DNA of 64,000 nt from Theristus sp. LFF4_11. Lineage: Eukaryota > Nematoda > Chromadorea > Monhysterida > Xyalidae. Where the stretch lies: positions 1 through 64,000 of the forward strand of contig JASANC010002883.1 of NCBI GenBank assembly GCA_030248135.1, given 5' to 3'. How positions within the stretch are numbered: position 1 is the stretch's first letter; each line of letters starts with the position of its first letter. The notes beneath the pieces were generated by a model, which saw only the letters and a list, made by a program, of their open reading frames with translations, was not told the origin of the DNA and did no database searches. The position numbers and the translations under genes are program-made. This document shows, piece after piece, positions 54,827 to 64,000 of the stretch.

Positions 54827-56621
54827 GCCCTCTGGCGCTGCTTGGTGCGACTGCAGCCGCTTGCTGCATCAGCTCAGGTGGTATACCCTGCAAAATAAAG
54901 CACATCAACAATCCATCGGCATTGCTCTCATTCCTAAAAAACTACGAATGTCTCTGCGATTTGTTTCACATAGCGGCGTTTATGCTGTGTGACCGAAATT
55001 TGGAACGCCGATTTGCTTTATAGCGCTGGTTGGGCTTAATCAGTGAACCAGCTGGCTGGTTTGAAACCTGTTTCCTTGCGCATTTGCCTGACGCTTAGAA
55101 GCACAGAATAAAACGGAACAGAACATAAAAGTAGCGACTCAATGGCCAGTGACTCACATTGATCAAATAGTCGACTGCTCTGTCCGGATTATAGAATGCG
55201 GCGCGCAACGCTGCTTGCACTTGCTCGCGGCCGTAGCCCATCTGCATGATGTTGGTGACCATTTGCTCAAGCTCTGCGTTGCTAACAAGACCACCCGCTT
55301 CGTTAAATTGCTGCTGCGCCTGAAAACAAAATGCAAACAAACATTCGCGTTGTACGCGAACACGGTAAATCACAGGCAATTCGCGCCCTCATGAATTGAA
55401 ATTACCGATTAGTTCGACCGGTTCGATGCAGCCAATCAGCTTGCGCCAGAGCAAGTACTGCGAGCCGGCACAAATTGAACATGATATGCAGTTCAACAGC
55501 AGTGAAACACACAGGAAAAAGAACGTTACATTGTACAGAAAAATGATTTACACCTAAATGCTGAACGGGCAATTTCAGGATTTACTCATGACAACCCCAC
55601 AAACGCAACGAGCAACGCTCAGTAGAGCTCACCAACCGATATTACTTACTATTGTTTGACAAACAGACTGCCGCACACAAGTCAACCGAAACACAAATCC
55701 ATGTGTTTTACGAGAGTTTTTTCTGAATTTATTTCAACTCAACGCGCTCGAACGCGGTAACGACTAAAAGCAGTCACAAAATTTCCTAATAATACGCAAT
55801 GACGACGGGCACAGAAGATAAAAGACTAACATTGGGCAAGATACAAACGAACTAACTGTATTTAAAACTCACTTGCGCTGGCTCCGCAGCTGACGGCGGC
55901 GCTGCAGCAGCAGGGGCAGGGGCAGGGGCAGGGGCAGGGGTGGACGCCTGGGCGCTTTGTGCCGCCGTGGCCGTTTCCTTGGTGTCAGTGGGCGCTTTTG
56001 CTGCATCGTCGGTGGGCACTGCAGCCGCCGTCTCAGTGGAAGGCGTCGATGTTGCGGGCGCAGGCGGCGTCGTCGTCGTTGAATTGTTGATCGCAGCAGA
56101 ACCCGATGCGGCCACCGGCGCTTCCTCTTTCTTTTTTGGCTGAAATTTTTGGTTTTGCGTTGAAGAATTAAAAAATGTGAGTTTTTCATGGGAGAGTACA
56201 AAAAACATAAATATTCTTTGGCTCGGACACGATTGGTGTAAATAGATCGATGGATCACCGCACGAAAAAAATCAAAAGTGTGCAAAGGAAGGAAATCACC
56301 GACCGCTGAGACCATGACGACCACGAATTTGCTGTCATCGATTTTCGCATCCGACACGGTCAAGTCGTCCGACAGAACTTTGCCGCCGCAAATCAGCCGC
56401 TGGTTACAGGCCGCAAACTTGTCGGCGCCTTTCTGCTTCTCGATTTTGTCTTTCAAAACTTTCACCTGAACACGAAACAAGAAAAAATTAACATTTGTGA
56501 TGTTCGTATGAGGGCGGTCCAAAACTGTGAAAACAACAACAAAACACTACCAAACCGTGTCGGTCGGCTCCGCCTCGAGCTGAAACGACTGCTGATCCAG
56601 TGTTTTGAATAAAATCTGCAT
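53274..56621 (-). CDS. RAD23: UV excision repair protein RAD23
   Basis: Nine exons, all in phase: 56556-56621, 56304-56465, 55873-56139, 55158-55319, 54755-54887, 54276-54442, 53983-54171, 53588-53698, 53274-53321; 434 residues. Ubiquitin-like domain 1-76 ([32 protein letters not shown]). A Pro/Ala/Thr linker 77-165 carries an APAP run. UBA1 at about 178-219 ([20 protein letters not shown]). XPC-binding/STI1-like domain at about 278-319 ([20 protein letters not shown]). UBA2 at about 374-418 ([20 protein letters not shown]), then a short Gln/Pro tail. RAD23 carries ubiquitylated proteins to the proteasome and stabilises XPC in nucleotide excision repair. All four family domains are present and in order. 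A polyglutamine tract lies between UBA1 and the XPC-binding domain. AATAAA overlaps the stop codon. Confidence 0.95.
54787..54827 (-). repeat. (CAA)n microsatellite coding polyglutamine in RAD23
   Basis: About 14 consecutive CAA codons in exon 5 encode an uninterrupted glutamine run. A second, shorter CAA/CAG-rich patch opens exon 6. Nearly pure CAA repeats are prone to length change. Confidence 0.9.
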
Positions 56622-57655
56622 TGTATCGACTGGATGGCCGTTCTATTTTTTTCACGTTTTGGTGGTCAACAAACACTGCACGTTGCAGTGTTTCGGGGTG
56701 GACGGCTGAGGCTGAAGTGACCAGCAAAATCCGGAAGCTTGTTCCTCTTTTGAGGTCTTTTCGTTGTCTTTATTCTTTGAATTTCGGCACAATTTGCAGA
56801 GAAGTCGGTGGCGCGATAATTGTTAAAGTTATCAAATGAATTTCAATCGAATTCCGATTTTTATCGAATATCGATTTGTAACGCACAGATGCGACGGCTC
56901 TCAATCTAGAAAGAAAACAATAAGGTCCAGAAATCTGGAATTCCAGGACGTGCCATCGGAAACGGACGACGAAGATGACAATGACAATGCACAAACCCAA
57001 TCCAATCCAACCAAATTCAAAAAAAAATTTAGGTTTGTCTTTTCCTTGTCCAAACTTACTGTGATTCACCCACCACCACACACGTTAATGTTGCTTTGCT
57101 GTCGTCACCAATGGCAGCGCCAAAGTCAAAGTCATCTCCATTATCGAATCATGACCCACACCCACGACCCAGCCAGCCAACCAACATACAACCAACCGAC
57201 CGAGTCACGGGGAACCGACTGTTGAAAAATAAAGTATGGGTTTTTGCACGAAACCCTAATCCTCACCGCACAAAAAGTACACATTACCGCGATTTTCCTT
57301 TTTATTTTTTAATACGATACGACTAAAGTGCATTCATGAAACAGTATTTAGTGACCCGTAGCCGTGTTTATTAAAAACGTAGCTACTCGGTCAGTAAATA
57401 CTGCTTCACGAATGCCGCTTAATGTTCATTTAATGCGCAACAATACATGCAGTTCAAATCAACAACAATCAACAATCAACAGCAACAAAAAAATGTCAAC
57501 GGAAACAACCCTAACATTGACTGATTTTCAACAAATATTCAAACATGTTCCGCTTCGTATGTCAGCTGATTGGCTGTATACAGAACTTCAGTGACGACTG
57601 TGGGTGGGGTGATCTGAAAATATCTCTTCCAAGAACGACACGAACGCGCGGTGCA
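56622..57655. other. Intergenic between RAD23 and WDR3
   Basis: It contains the hairpin element at 57334-57420 and a TTTTTATTTTTT tract near 57300 (AATAAA-like on the minus strand), a plausible WDR3 poly(A) region. A 129-codon plus-strand frame (56836-57225) has no splice context or motif. Confidence 0.45.
57334..57420. repeat. ~80 bp hairpin element, copy 4 (best preserved)
   Basis: gcattcatgaaacagtatttagtgac is mirrored by gtcagtaaatactgcttcacgaatgc across a short A/T loop (tgtttattaaaaacg). A folded strand would pair over nearly its whole length. Confidence 0.75.
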
Positions 57656-60600
57656 TCATGCAACCATGGTGATCGCCAACGCCTGTTTCTTCTTTTTCCG
57701 TTTCTTCTCCACCAGATCTTTCGCTTCCATGAACAACTGCACGTCAGTGCGCTCCTCGATCTCCCACTGCAGCAGACGCAATGCGGCCAGATTATGACCG
57801 ACAATGTCCTGCAAAATATGCTGCCATTCTGCTCACAATACGCAGTGCAGTGCACTTTTTTCTTCGTTTCTAACGCCGACTTCATTTTAATCAAATTATG
57901 GTAACACAGACAGACACGAACAAATTTGAAGGCTCGGATGCTGTGTATTTTCAAAAGCGGCATTGTTACTGGGCAATTGGTATTAAAAAAGTGCAAGTGC
58001 AGGTATAATATCACAATGCAAGTGACGCGTAGCTGTGTTAAGTGTTAAAACATAGCCACGCGCTCACTGACTGTTGGAACTTATGCTCGCTTGTGAACTT
58101 TTGGACCGACAGCTTACTCGATTGCGATTAATGCGAGACGGTAGCACTTCGCGCATGCGCTCTAACAACGGCTGTGTCTGTGGATTGTTGATCAGCTGGT
58201 GATAGGAGACTCTGGAAAATGGCACAGACATACAACAAATGGCAAGAAAACAGAATGGAAACGCATCAGAAGTTGACACAAAAAGTATCTTGGATGAATA
58301 ACGCAAAAAAGGTCCCTTTGAATAACAAAAAAGACAATTTCGAATAAAACCAAAATGTTAACTTTGAATAACAGAAAAGGGTAGCGCGCACTTGCACAGG
58401 AACAATATGGCGCGATGCGACAACTCGACGAGATGGCCATGCTGCACGCAGGTGGTCAGCGAGCGCAGCACGTCCGGCACGAACGCAGCCGGCAGCATCA
58501 GCAGACAGCGCTCCACATCGCTGGCACAATTTCATACAGCATAAAAACTATATTATCTTTTCTTTAAGACCTGCGACTCAATACGGCTGTAGACGTGAAA
58601 GGAAGCTAGTTTCAAATCTTTATGTGGTAATTCAGAATAGAAGTGACCCGGCCTTATTAAGGGGTCTCGGAACACTTTACCAATTTTGAATTCCCGCGTA
58701 ATGCATGAGACTGCTTAGTGCTTACCTATGCGCGCATTGAGTCCCGGGACCAAAATGAAAGATCATACTCGTCTCCGCTTCCAAAATTCTCCGACCAGCC
58801 AGAAGAAACAATTGAAAAAAGGCAACAAGCAAACGCAACGCACGACGGGCGCGCACGGCGTAGCACGTCAGCGATGAAATGGTCGAGGTCGTGCACGTGC
58901 AGCGCTGTCAGCAACGGGTGGCGCGTGTGCTGAAGAAACGCGCAATCGGCAACGCAAAACTGGTTGATATGCTGCCGAAAACAGCAGGCTGCCTCGGACG
59001 GGCTAGCTGATGGCTTTGCGACCACGTGATGCATGCGCACTCGGCTGAGGCATTGCCAATCTGTCCAACACTGACAACATGCATCACGTGCTCACCGACC
59101 AATCAGCTGATTGCATATCATATAAAAATAGACCGTATTGTCGGCACGCACTGTTGAACGTTATTGTTGTGGACTGTATAAAGTTGAACCACAACGCACC
59201 GAAGTGTCAGTCAACTCAAGAAAACTCACGTCAGTGTCATTCGTGGCCGCAGCGAAACGTTCGGCACGTACGATCTCCACTGCTTCGATCAGCGTTTCCA
59301 CCTGGAATCATCTTCGTTCACCCATAATATTTTCTGCTCTGTCAACGTTACCAAAATAGAAAATTTTAGTGCTATTTAAAAAAATACCGAACCGATTTCA
59401 AACTTGACACGTTACGTTTGGCTGCCAAGCCGATCTCACTAGATGCGAGTTGACCGGGTATCTGAAAAATAGGATGACAATTTTAGTAGACTGGTGTACA
59501 GCTGACATCCCATTACGAAATGTCAAAGTTGACCAGTTGTATTTGAATAAAATACGCCCATACAAAGTTTGGCCAGCCAATCAGCACGCATGACATGACA
59601 AACATGTCGTCTGTTAGCTGCAGTGCACCGAGCCAGACTGTTCGTGTTCTCTTGAGGTCGAGGGGTCGAACAAACATCGCTCCCGGGAGGGCTGGCTTGC
59701 GCGAAATTGCAGCGCAACAGCTTTCCGCAATGGCGCCAATTCCGCAATCTTTCAATTCAAGACCTGAACCAACAACAACAAGCACGACAACATGCTAAAT
59801 TCGGTGACGTTTTTCGCCAGCACCACACCGACCACATCAAGGCCGTCAGCAGCCGCTTGCTCGTAGTTGCTCTCGCGTTGCAGTTGCCTCTGCTCTTGCA
59901 GTATCAACACTTCGTCCGACATCTGCCACAGGCGCACGGTGTGGTCGTGCGACACCGAGAGCACACGACGCCCGTTGCCGCTGACCGACAGGCACCAGAT
60001 CGCAGCCGTGTGCTCCTGCAGCCATACAAGCGTGATTTCATTTCTTTCACCTCTCTTATGCGTCTGATGCTGGCCAGGCCAAAATACAGAAAACCCTAAT
60101 GCAATTTGGTTGATTTGAAGCTGGCAACAAAACGCGCGAAACACCAGCAAACCGAGTGGCTGCGTTTGAGCTGACAACCAACCGGTTGATTGGTTAACCA
60201 TGAAAAATATTCAAAATTGAAAAAAAAACCTAAAATAACCAACCGACCAACCAGCCAACCTGCTGACCTGGAGAAGCAGCCAGTCAAGAACTTCCTGTTT
60301 TCACAAGTTTCTTTCGTTCACTAAGACCGACCAACCGTGAACGTGCTGATCAGCTGGAACGACTGTGCGTCCCACTGTTTTATTCGTCCATCCTTGCCGG
60401 CCGAAAAGAACAACTTCGATTTCGGTAGAAACTTCACACAGGTGACACTGAAGATTGAAAAGGGAACGGCCCCGCCTGTTTCGTGTGACTTTGCAAAATG
60501 TGTACAGTTTCTACACGGAACTCTTGACCGATTCGGACAAGCACGCGGAGTTCACCTGTCATCGTGCGCGAACAACGATTTACGACAGTCGCCGAAGTCG

Positions 60601-63182
60601 AGGCCCCAGAGTTTCACGTTTTTATCGGCCGATCCGGTGACGACGAGCGATTCGTCGAACGACACGTCGCAGCAGAGCACCGGTAGGGAGTGACCGTGCA
60701 GAGTTAGAAACGTCTGCAAAACGTTCAACAGCGCACAATTATTCGGAAAAAACTGATAAAAAGAAAAACAAATTTTTCCACCACGCACACACAACGTAAG
60801 TGCTGTTCAGTCAGCCACCTCATGTCTTCCCACATACCACCAATTAGCGTTTGCGAGTGATTTCACCAGTGCAACTGAATGCGTAATGCAACCAAAGCAA
60901 AGCCACCTTGAATGAGTCAGCGAAGAACACCATTGCGTTGCTGTTCAAGAGTCCAGCAACAATGTAACGTCCATTCTGTGTCCAGCTGGCGCACAACGCA
61001 TCGTCAGGCAACTCCACTTGGCGACGCAGCGTCAGTGTCACTTGTTTCCTGAACATCAAATGTGCCCACAGAAAGCTGATTGGCTGTGATGAAATCGGAC
61101 GAATTGAATGGTGATTTGACTTCAACAACATTGCACAGCCAGTAATCAGTTGCTCAAAGCGTTCGTGGGGAATGAACGCGGGGATTTAAAAATCAAAGTG
61201 AATCAGAATTAATGATGACCATCACACTCTATGAAGCGGTCTGCAAAAACAACTCCGATCAACAGACAATACAAATTACCACAGTCACTATGGTGCTGTT
61301 GAAAGCACAATCAGCCAAGAAAAACACTTAAGCGCAAAAGTTTGCCCGTACACCGTTTCGACGGTCTTCAGTTCGAACGCCCACACTTTCAGCGTTTTAT
61401 CAGCGCTCGCCGATAAACACAGCGTCTGAAAAAACAACAAGAAAAAAACGTTTTTTACAAACCTAAGCTGCAGAAAAAACAAAGAGAAAAAACCAGCTTC
61501 AAAATGCCCTGTGCGCACCGAGTCTGGACTAGCAACGAGTGACCAGACGGCGCCGCCGTGTGCCTCACCAATTTCTTCGCACGACTCACCGGAGGTGATG
61601 TCAAAAATACTGATCGAGCCAGACTGAAAAAAAAACGGAAGTTGGCTGTAAACAACGGACGTCTGAAATGTCGACAACGCACATTTGAATGCTTTATGAC
61701 ATAAAGTTGAAGTCTAGGCGAGTTCAAGGGTTCCAAACGTTGCCTCTGTGTTGGTTTTATGTCCACAAATGTAATGCAGCCAACAAGCCAAGCGTGCTGC
61801 AGCTTACCACATGTATCTAATCTACTATCTAATTTTTTGGTTCTGAATGCGTTTGCAGTCGTTGACATAAAATATTTCATGTTAGAGGCGATAACTCAAA
61901 GTTGCCCAAGTGACCCAGTGTCATGTCTCAGCGACTTGGGGACGTTGAATTGCCGCGTGTGTCGTGAAACATGACATGAAACAGAAGCAAGCACGTCCTA
62001 TCTATGTGCGCATTGAGCAGCAGAACCGAAATAAGAGATAATAAGTGACCTTGGTTCCAATCAAGCAATGTCGATCGCCGATGACAAACAAGCATGACAC
62101 CGCATCACGCACGGGCATCGTCACAACGCACTGCATCGAGTGACGGTTCCACAACTGTTCATGTGAGGGTTTTTTGCAAAAAATGACATTGGACTGGCAA
62201 AGAAAAAAAAACGTTCAGATAATGAGAAGTGCTCTGAAACATTCGATTTCATAATGGATCCGTTAAAACGTTCAAACTGAGATATGCAATTTGTGCATAC
62301 CGGCATTTTAATCTGGCATGCTGATTGGCCGTATCATTCTGGTTGAACCAATCAGTGAGCCCAATTGAAAAGCAGAGCCAATCGGCTCTTGCCTTCGTGC
62401 ACATGTTCCAAGGCATACCTTGGCCGTGTCCTGGCCAGCAGTCAGGAACGCGTACTCATCGTGACTGAACGCGCACGTTCGCACCGGCGTCCGATGGCCG
62501 TGGAACGAACACGGCGATTCCAATGCTTCAAACGCGAATTCGTCCGACTTCAAACGTGTCATCAGCGTGCATTCCACCGAGTTATTGGCCAACACTGAGA
62601 ACAGCTGGAGAAAACGGATTGTTTCAAAGTTCTAACTGTTTCGTTACAGTTCCACACTTATACAATCTAATCTCCAATGAAACTTAATACCACTAAAGCC
62701 AATCATTCAGTTCGGTTAGAGCAAAAGCATGCGGCCCCGTTTGATACGCAAATGTGGTGTTACGAGAATGAAACCCAACCGAAACCAACCCGATACTGCG
62801 ACGTGCGTGACGCATTTGTTCTGGCGTCGTCCATCGGTGCAAAGTCGACGGCCTTGATTTTATGCGACATCTTTTCACTGGCGACGCGCGAAATTTGCGT
62901 CGAAAAATCCGAACGCACCGTGGACTCGAAATCGACCGGAAGCGCTTGTCCATCAGGTAATCTGTGATTAAGCGACTATGACAACCAGCTGATCAGGTGT
63001 ACTGCGCAGCCGGTATAACCAGTATATATCAGTAAACTCTTACTCTAATATCTGATCTCTAAACTCTAAATCCATATCGTTCTCTCTAACCGTTTTTTCG
63101 CCGATTTCAGTTTCTTTCGAACTCGTTTCTCCGTTTCTTCCGTGGTATACAAGCGAAACGCGTCGTATTGCGTATTGGCGCC
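57656..63182 (-). CDS. WDR3: WDR3/UTP12, WD40 component of the SSU processome (5' end missing)
   Basis: Exons in phase: 63091-63182, 62790-62961, 62419-62604, 62050-62154, 61519-61623, 61352-61425, 60907-61048, 60556-60713, 60336-60447, 59833-60015, 59393-59461, 59230-59301, 58847-58929, 58392-58520, 58118-58211, 57656-57808; 642 codons. WD40 blades include [72 protein letters not shown] and [15 protein letters not shown]. The Utp12 domain follows ([20 protein letters not shown]..), ending in a lysine-rich tail [34 protein letters not shown] is diagnostic of WDR3. It works in the UTP-B complex with U3 snoRNA in early 18S rRNA processing in the nucleolus. Compared with the ~940-residue family length, about 300 N-terminal residues (the first WD40 propeller) are absent; they should lie beyond 63182. 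Confidence 0.92.
58020..58078. repeat. ~80 bp hairpin element, copy 5 (truncated)
   Basis: Only the inner part is recognisable: gtgacgcgtagctgtgtt..aacatagccacgcgctcac. It lies in the last intron of WDR3. Confidence 0.5.
58569..58755. mobile_element. ~190 bp MITE family, copy 3
   Basis: It starts acctgcgactcaatacgg and ends gcgcattgagtcccgggaccaaaa. The interior aattcccgcgtaatgcatga is shared with the other copies. It lies in a WDR3 intron. Confidence 0.65.
59003..59133. mobile_element. CACGTG palindromic MITE, copy 4
   Basis: The left arm is gctagctgatgg..gaccacgtgatgcatgc and the right arm is catgcatcacgtgctcaccgaccaatcagctgattgcatatc. It lies in a WDR3 intron. The loop lacks the GAGGCGGAG phrase seen in other copies. 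Confidence 0.65.
61834..62030. mobile_element. ~190 bp MITE family, copy 4
   Basis: It starts ttttttggttctgaatgcg and ends gcattgagcagcagaaccgaaa. The interior ttgcccaagtgac..ccgcgtg matches the family. It lies in a WDR3 intron only about 20 bp from the donor of exon 62050-62154. Confidence 0.65.
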
Positions 63183-64000
63183 CTGAACAATACGGCACGA
63201 TGGAGAAATAGAAAACTTGCACAACACAGAATGATCTTGTCAAGTTTTGAAGAAGTTATGTCTTCCAATATACGATGTTCTTATTTAATTTAATATAATA
63301 ATCTATTCTATCAGAATTATTTTAGTTTTATCGGAGTTCCTACATCTCACGAAATGAAATGAAACAAAATGAAATGAAACGAAATGAATGAAGAATTTAC
63401 AACAGCTGATGTGCGGAACTGGTATCAAAGTTGATTGGCAATGGTTATAAAAGGGAAATGCTCATGCGCAACTTTTTCAGGATTCGATCAAATCATCAGT
63501 CGCTGTTATTCAAGTTCGGAATCTATGCCGATGATCAGTTCATTGCTTTGCAACAAATGATTTTTTATTGATTTGATGTTGAATAAAAAAATGAAAGAGT
63601 GTTGAGTTCGTTAAGCTTTATGTTTATTACAATCCAGTTTATAAACTGGAGTACCTGCTACGTTATGTGATTTTGTCCCTCTCTTGTTGATGTTGCTCTG
63701 TTTTGAAGGTCGGTTTTGATTCAATGTCGAATTCAGGAAAGTTCAAGATCCCTATTCACCCAAGCAATCGCACACGTGTCGATCCATCGAATCAAGCTGC
63801 TGTGTTGGCGAAGAGGAAAGCGATGTCGCCAACAAACAATCAGGGCCGGGACGCCGCCAAACGGCACAATAACAAAGTTGGTAACAATAAGTAGAACGTT
63901 TTTGCTTTTTTGCTTTTATGTTCCACACTGTTATTGATGTTTTGTTGTATTTTATGTTTATTTTGCCTCTATTAAGAATTTTCAACTAAGCCTTTTTATT
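63183..64000. other. Right-hand edge, mostly non-coding
   Basis: I find no further WDR3 exon here. A gaaatgaaatgaaac pentanucleotide-type microsatellite lies at 63350-63388. One plus-strand candidate exon is listed separately. Confidence 0.45.
63709..63894 (+). CDS. Candidate terminal exon, unknown gene
   Basis: A strong pyrimidine-rich acceptor (tgttgctctgttttgaag) precedes an open frame that ends in TAG: VGFDSMSNSGKFKIPIHPSN.. then a basic, Asn-rich tail RDAAKRHNNKVGNNK. It is on the opposite strand to WDR3. If real, it is the 3' end of a gene nested in or overlapping WDR3, or evidence of a join in the assembly. No domain is recognised. Confidence 0.35.
   Translation, partial: VGFDSMSNSGKFKIPIHPSNRTRVDPSNQAAVLAKRKAMSPTNNQGRDAAKRHNNKVGNNK

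Noticed and set aside
55869..56522. 217-codon Arg-rich ORF overlapping RAD23
   Set aside because: It reads RAD23 exon 2 in frame but crosses the intron and then reads the linker exon off frame; the spliced model is far better.
59513..59785. Additional WDR3 exon in the 59.5-59.8 kb interval
   Set aside because: The exon ending at 59833 joins the exon at 59461 in phase, and the candidate's frames show no similarity to WDR3.

Overview
This is eukaryotic, animal-type genomic DNA. The genes have GT-AG introns, and the recognisable products are metazoan: a Shaker-class potassium channel, RAD23, WDR3/UTP12, COA7, a DRAM/FRAG1-type membrane protein and a multi-C2H2 zinc-finger protein. Several kinds of small inverted-repeat transposon are scattered through introns and intergenic DNA. 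I would call it an invertebrate; the phylum cannot be read from the sequence. Exon models were made by hand from splice signals, reading-frame phase and remembered family features, with no alignment run.

Layout. 1-6.2 kb is gene-poor repeat DNA with foldback copies and G/C homopolymer hairpins. 6.9-13.1 kb holds three copies (direct, inverted, direct) of the first coding exon of the zinc-finger gene; every join sits on a long G run, so an assembly or library artefact must be considered. 13.1-23.8 kb is the body of that gene on +. Its last intron has taken in a 5.5 kb foldback transposon (TTAA target duplication, inverted arrays of a 185 bp repeat), which itself received a 2.5 kb LTR element carrying only gag. 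24.8-26.8 kb (-) is the Shaker channel core; five or more 5' exons may reach 34.2 kb. 27-45 kb is mostly non-coding and rich in miniature elements, with a few isolated candidate exons and a minisatellite. 45.3-49.2 kb (+) holds the DRAM-like gene and an unrecognised 213-residue protein. 49.4-63.2 kb (-) is the gene-dense end: COA7, RAD23 and WDR3, whose 5' end is not in the window.

The genes do not form one pathway: channel (plasma membrane), COA7 (mitochondrial respiratory-chain assembly), RAD23 (proteasome delivery and DNA repair), WDR3 (18S rRNA maturation), DRAM-like (endolysosomal membrane), zinc-finger protein (probably nuclear).

The strongest unusual content is the mobile DNA: the nested foldback/gag element with a readable empty site, a C-rich TIR element starting with CCGTATTACC whose first bases recur in an insertion that breaks the gag gene, and three multi-copy miniature families (a CACGTG-bearing palindrome, an ~80 bp hairpin, and a ~190 bp element with a TTCTGCGACTCAATGCG end).
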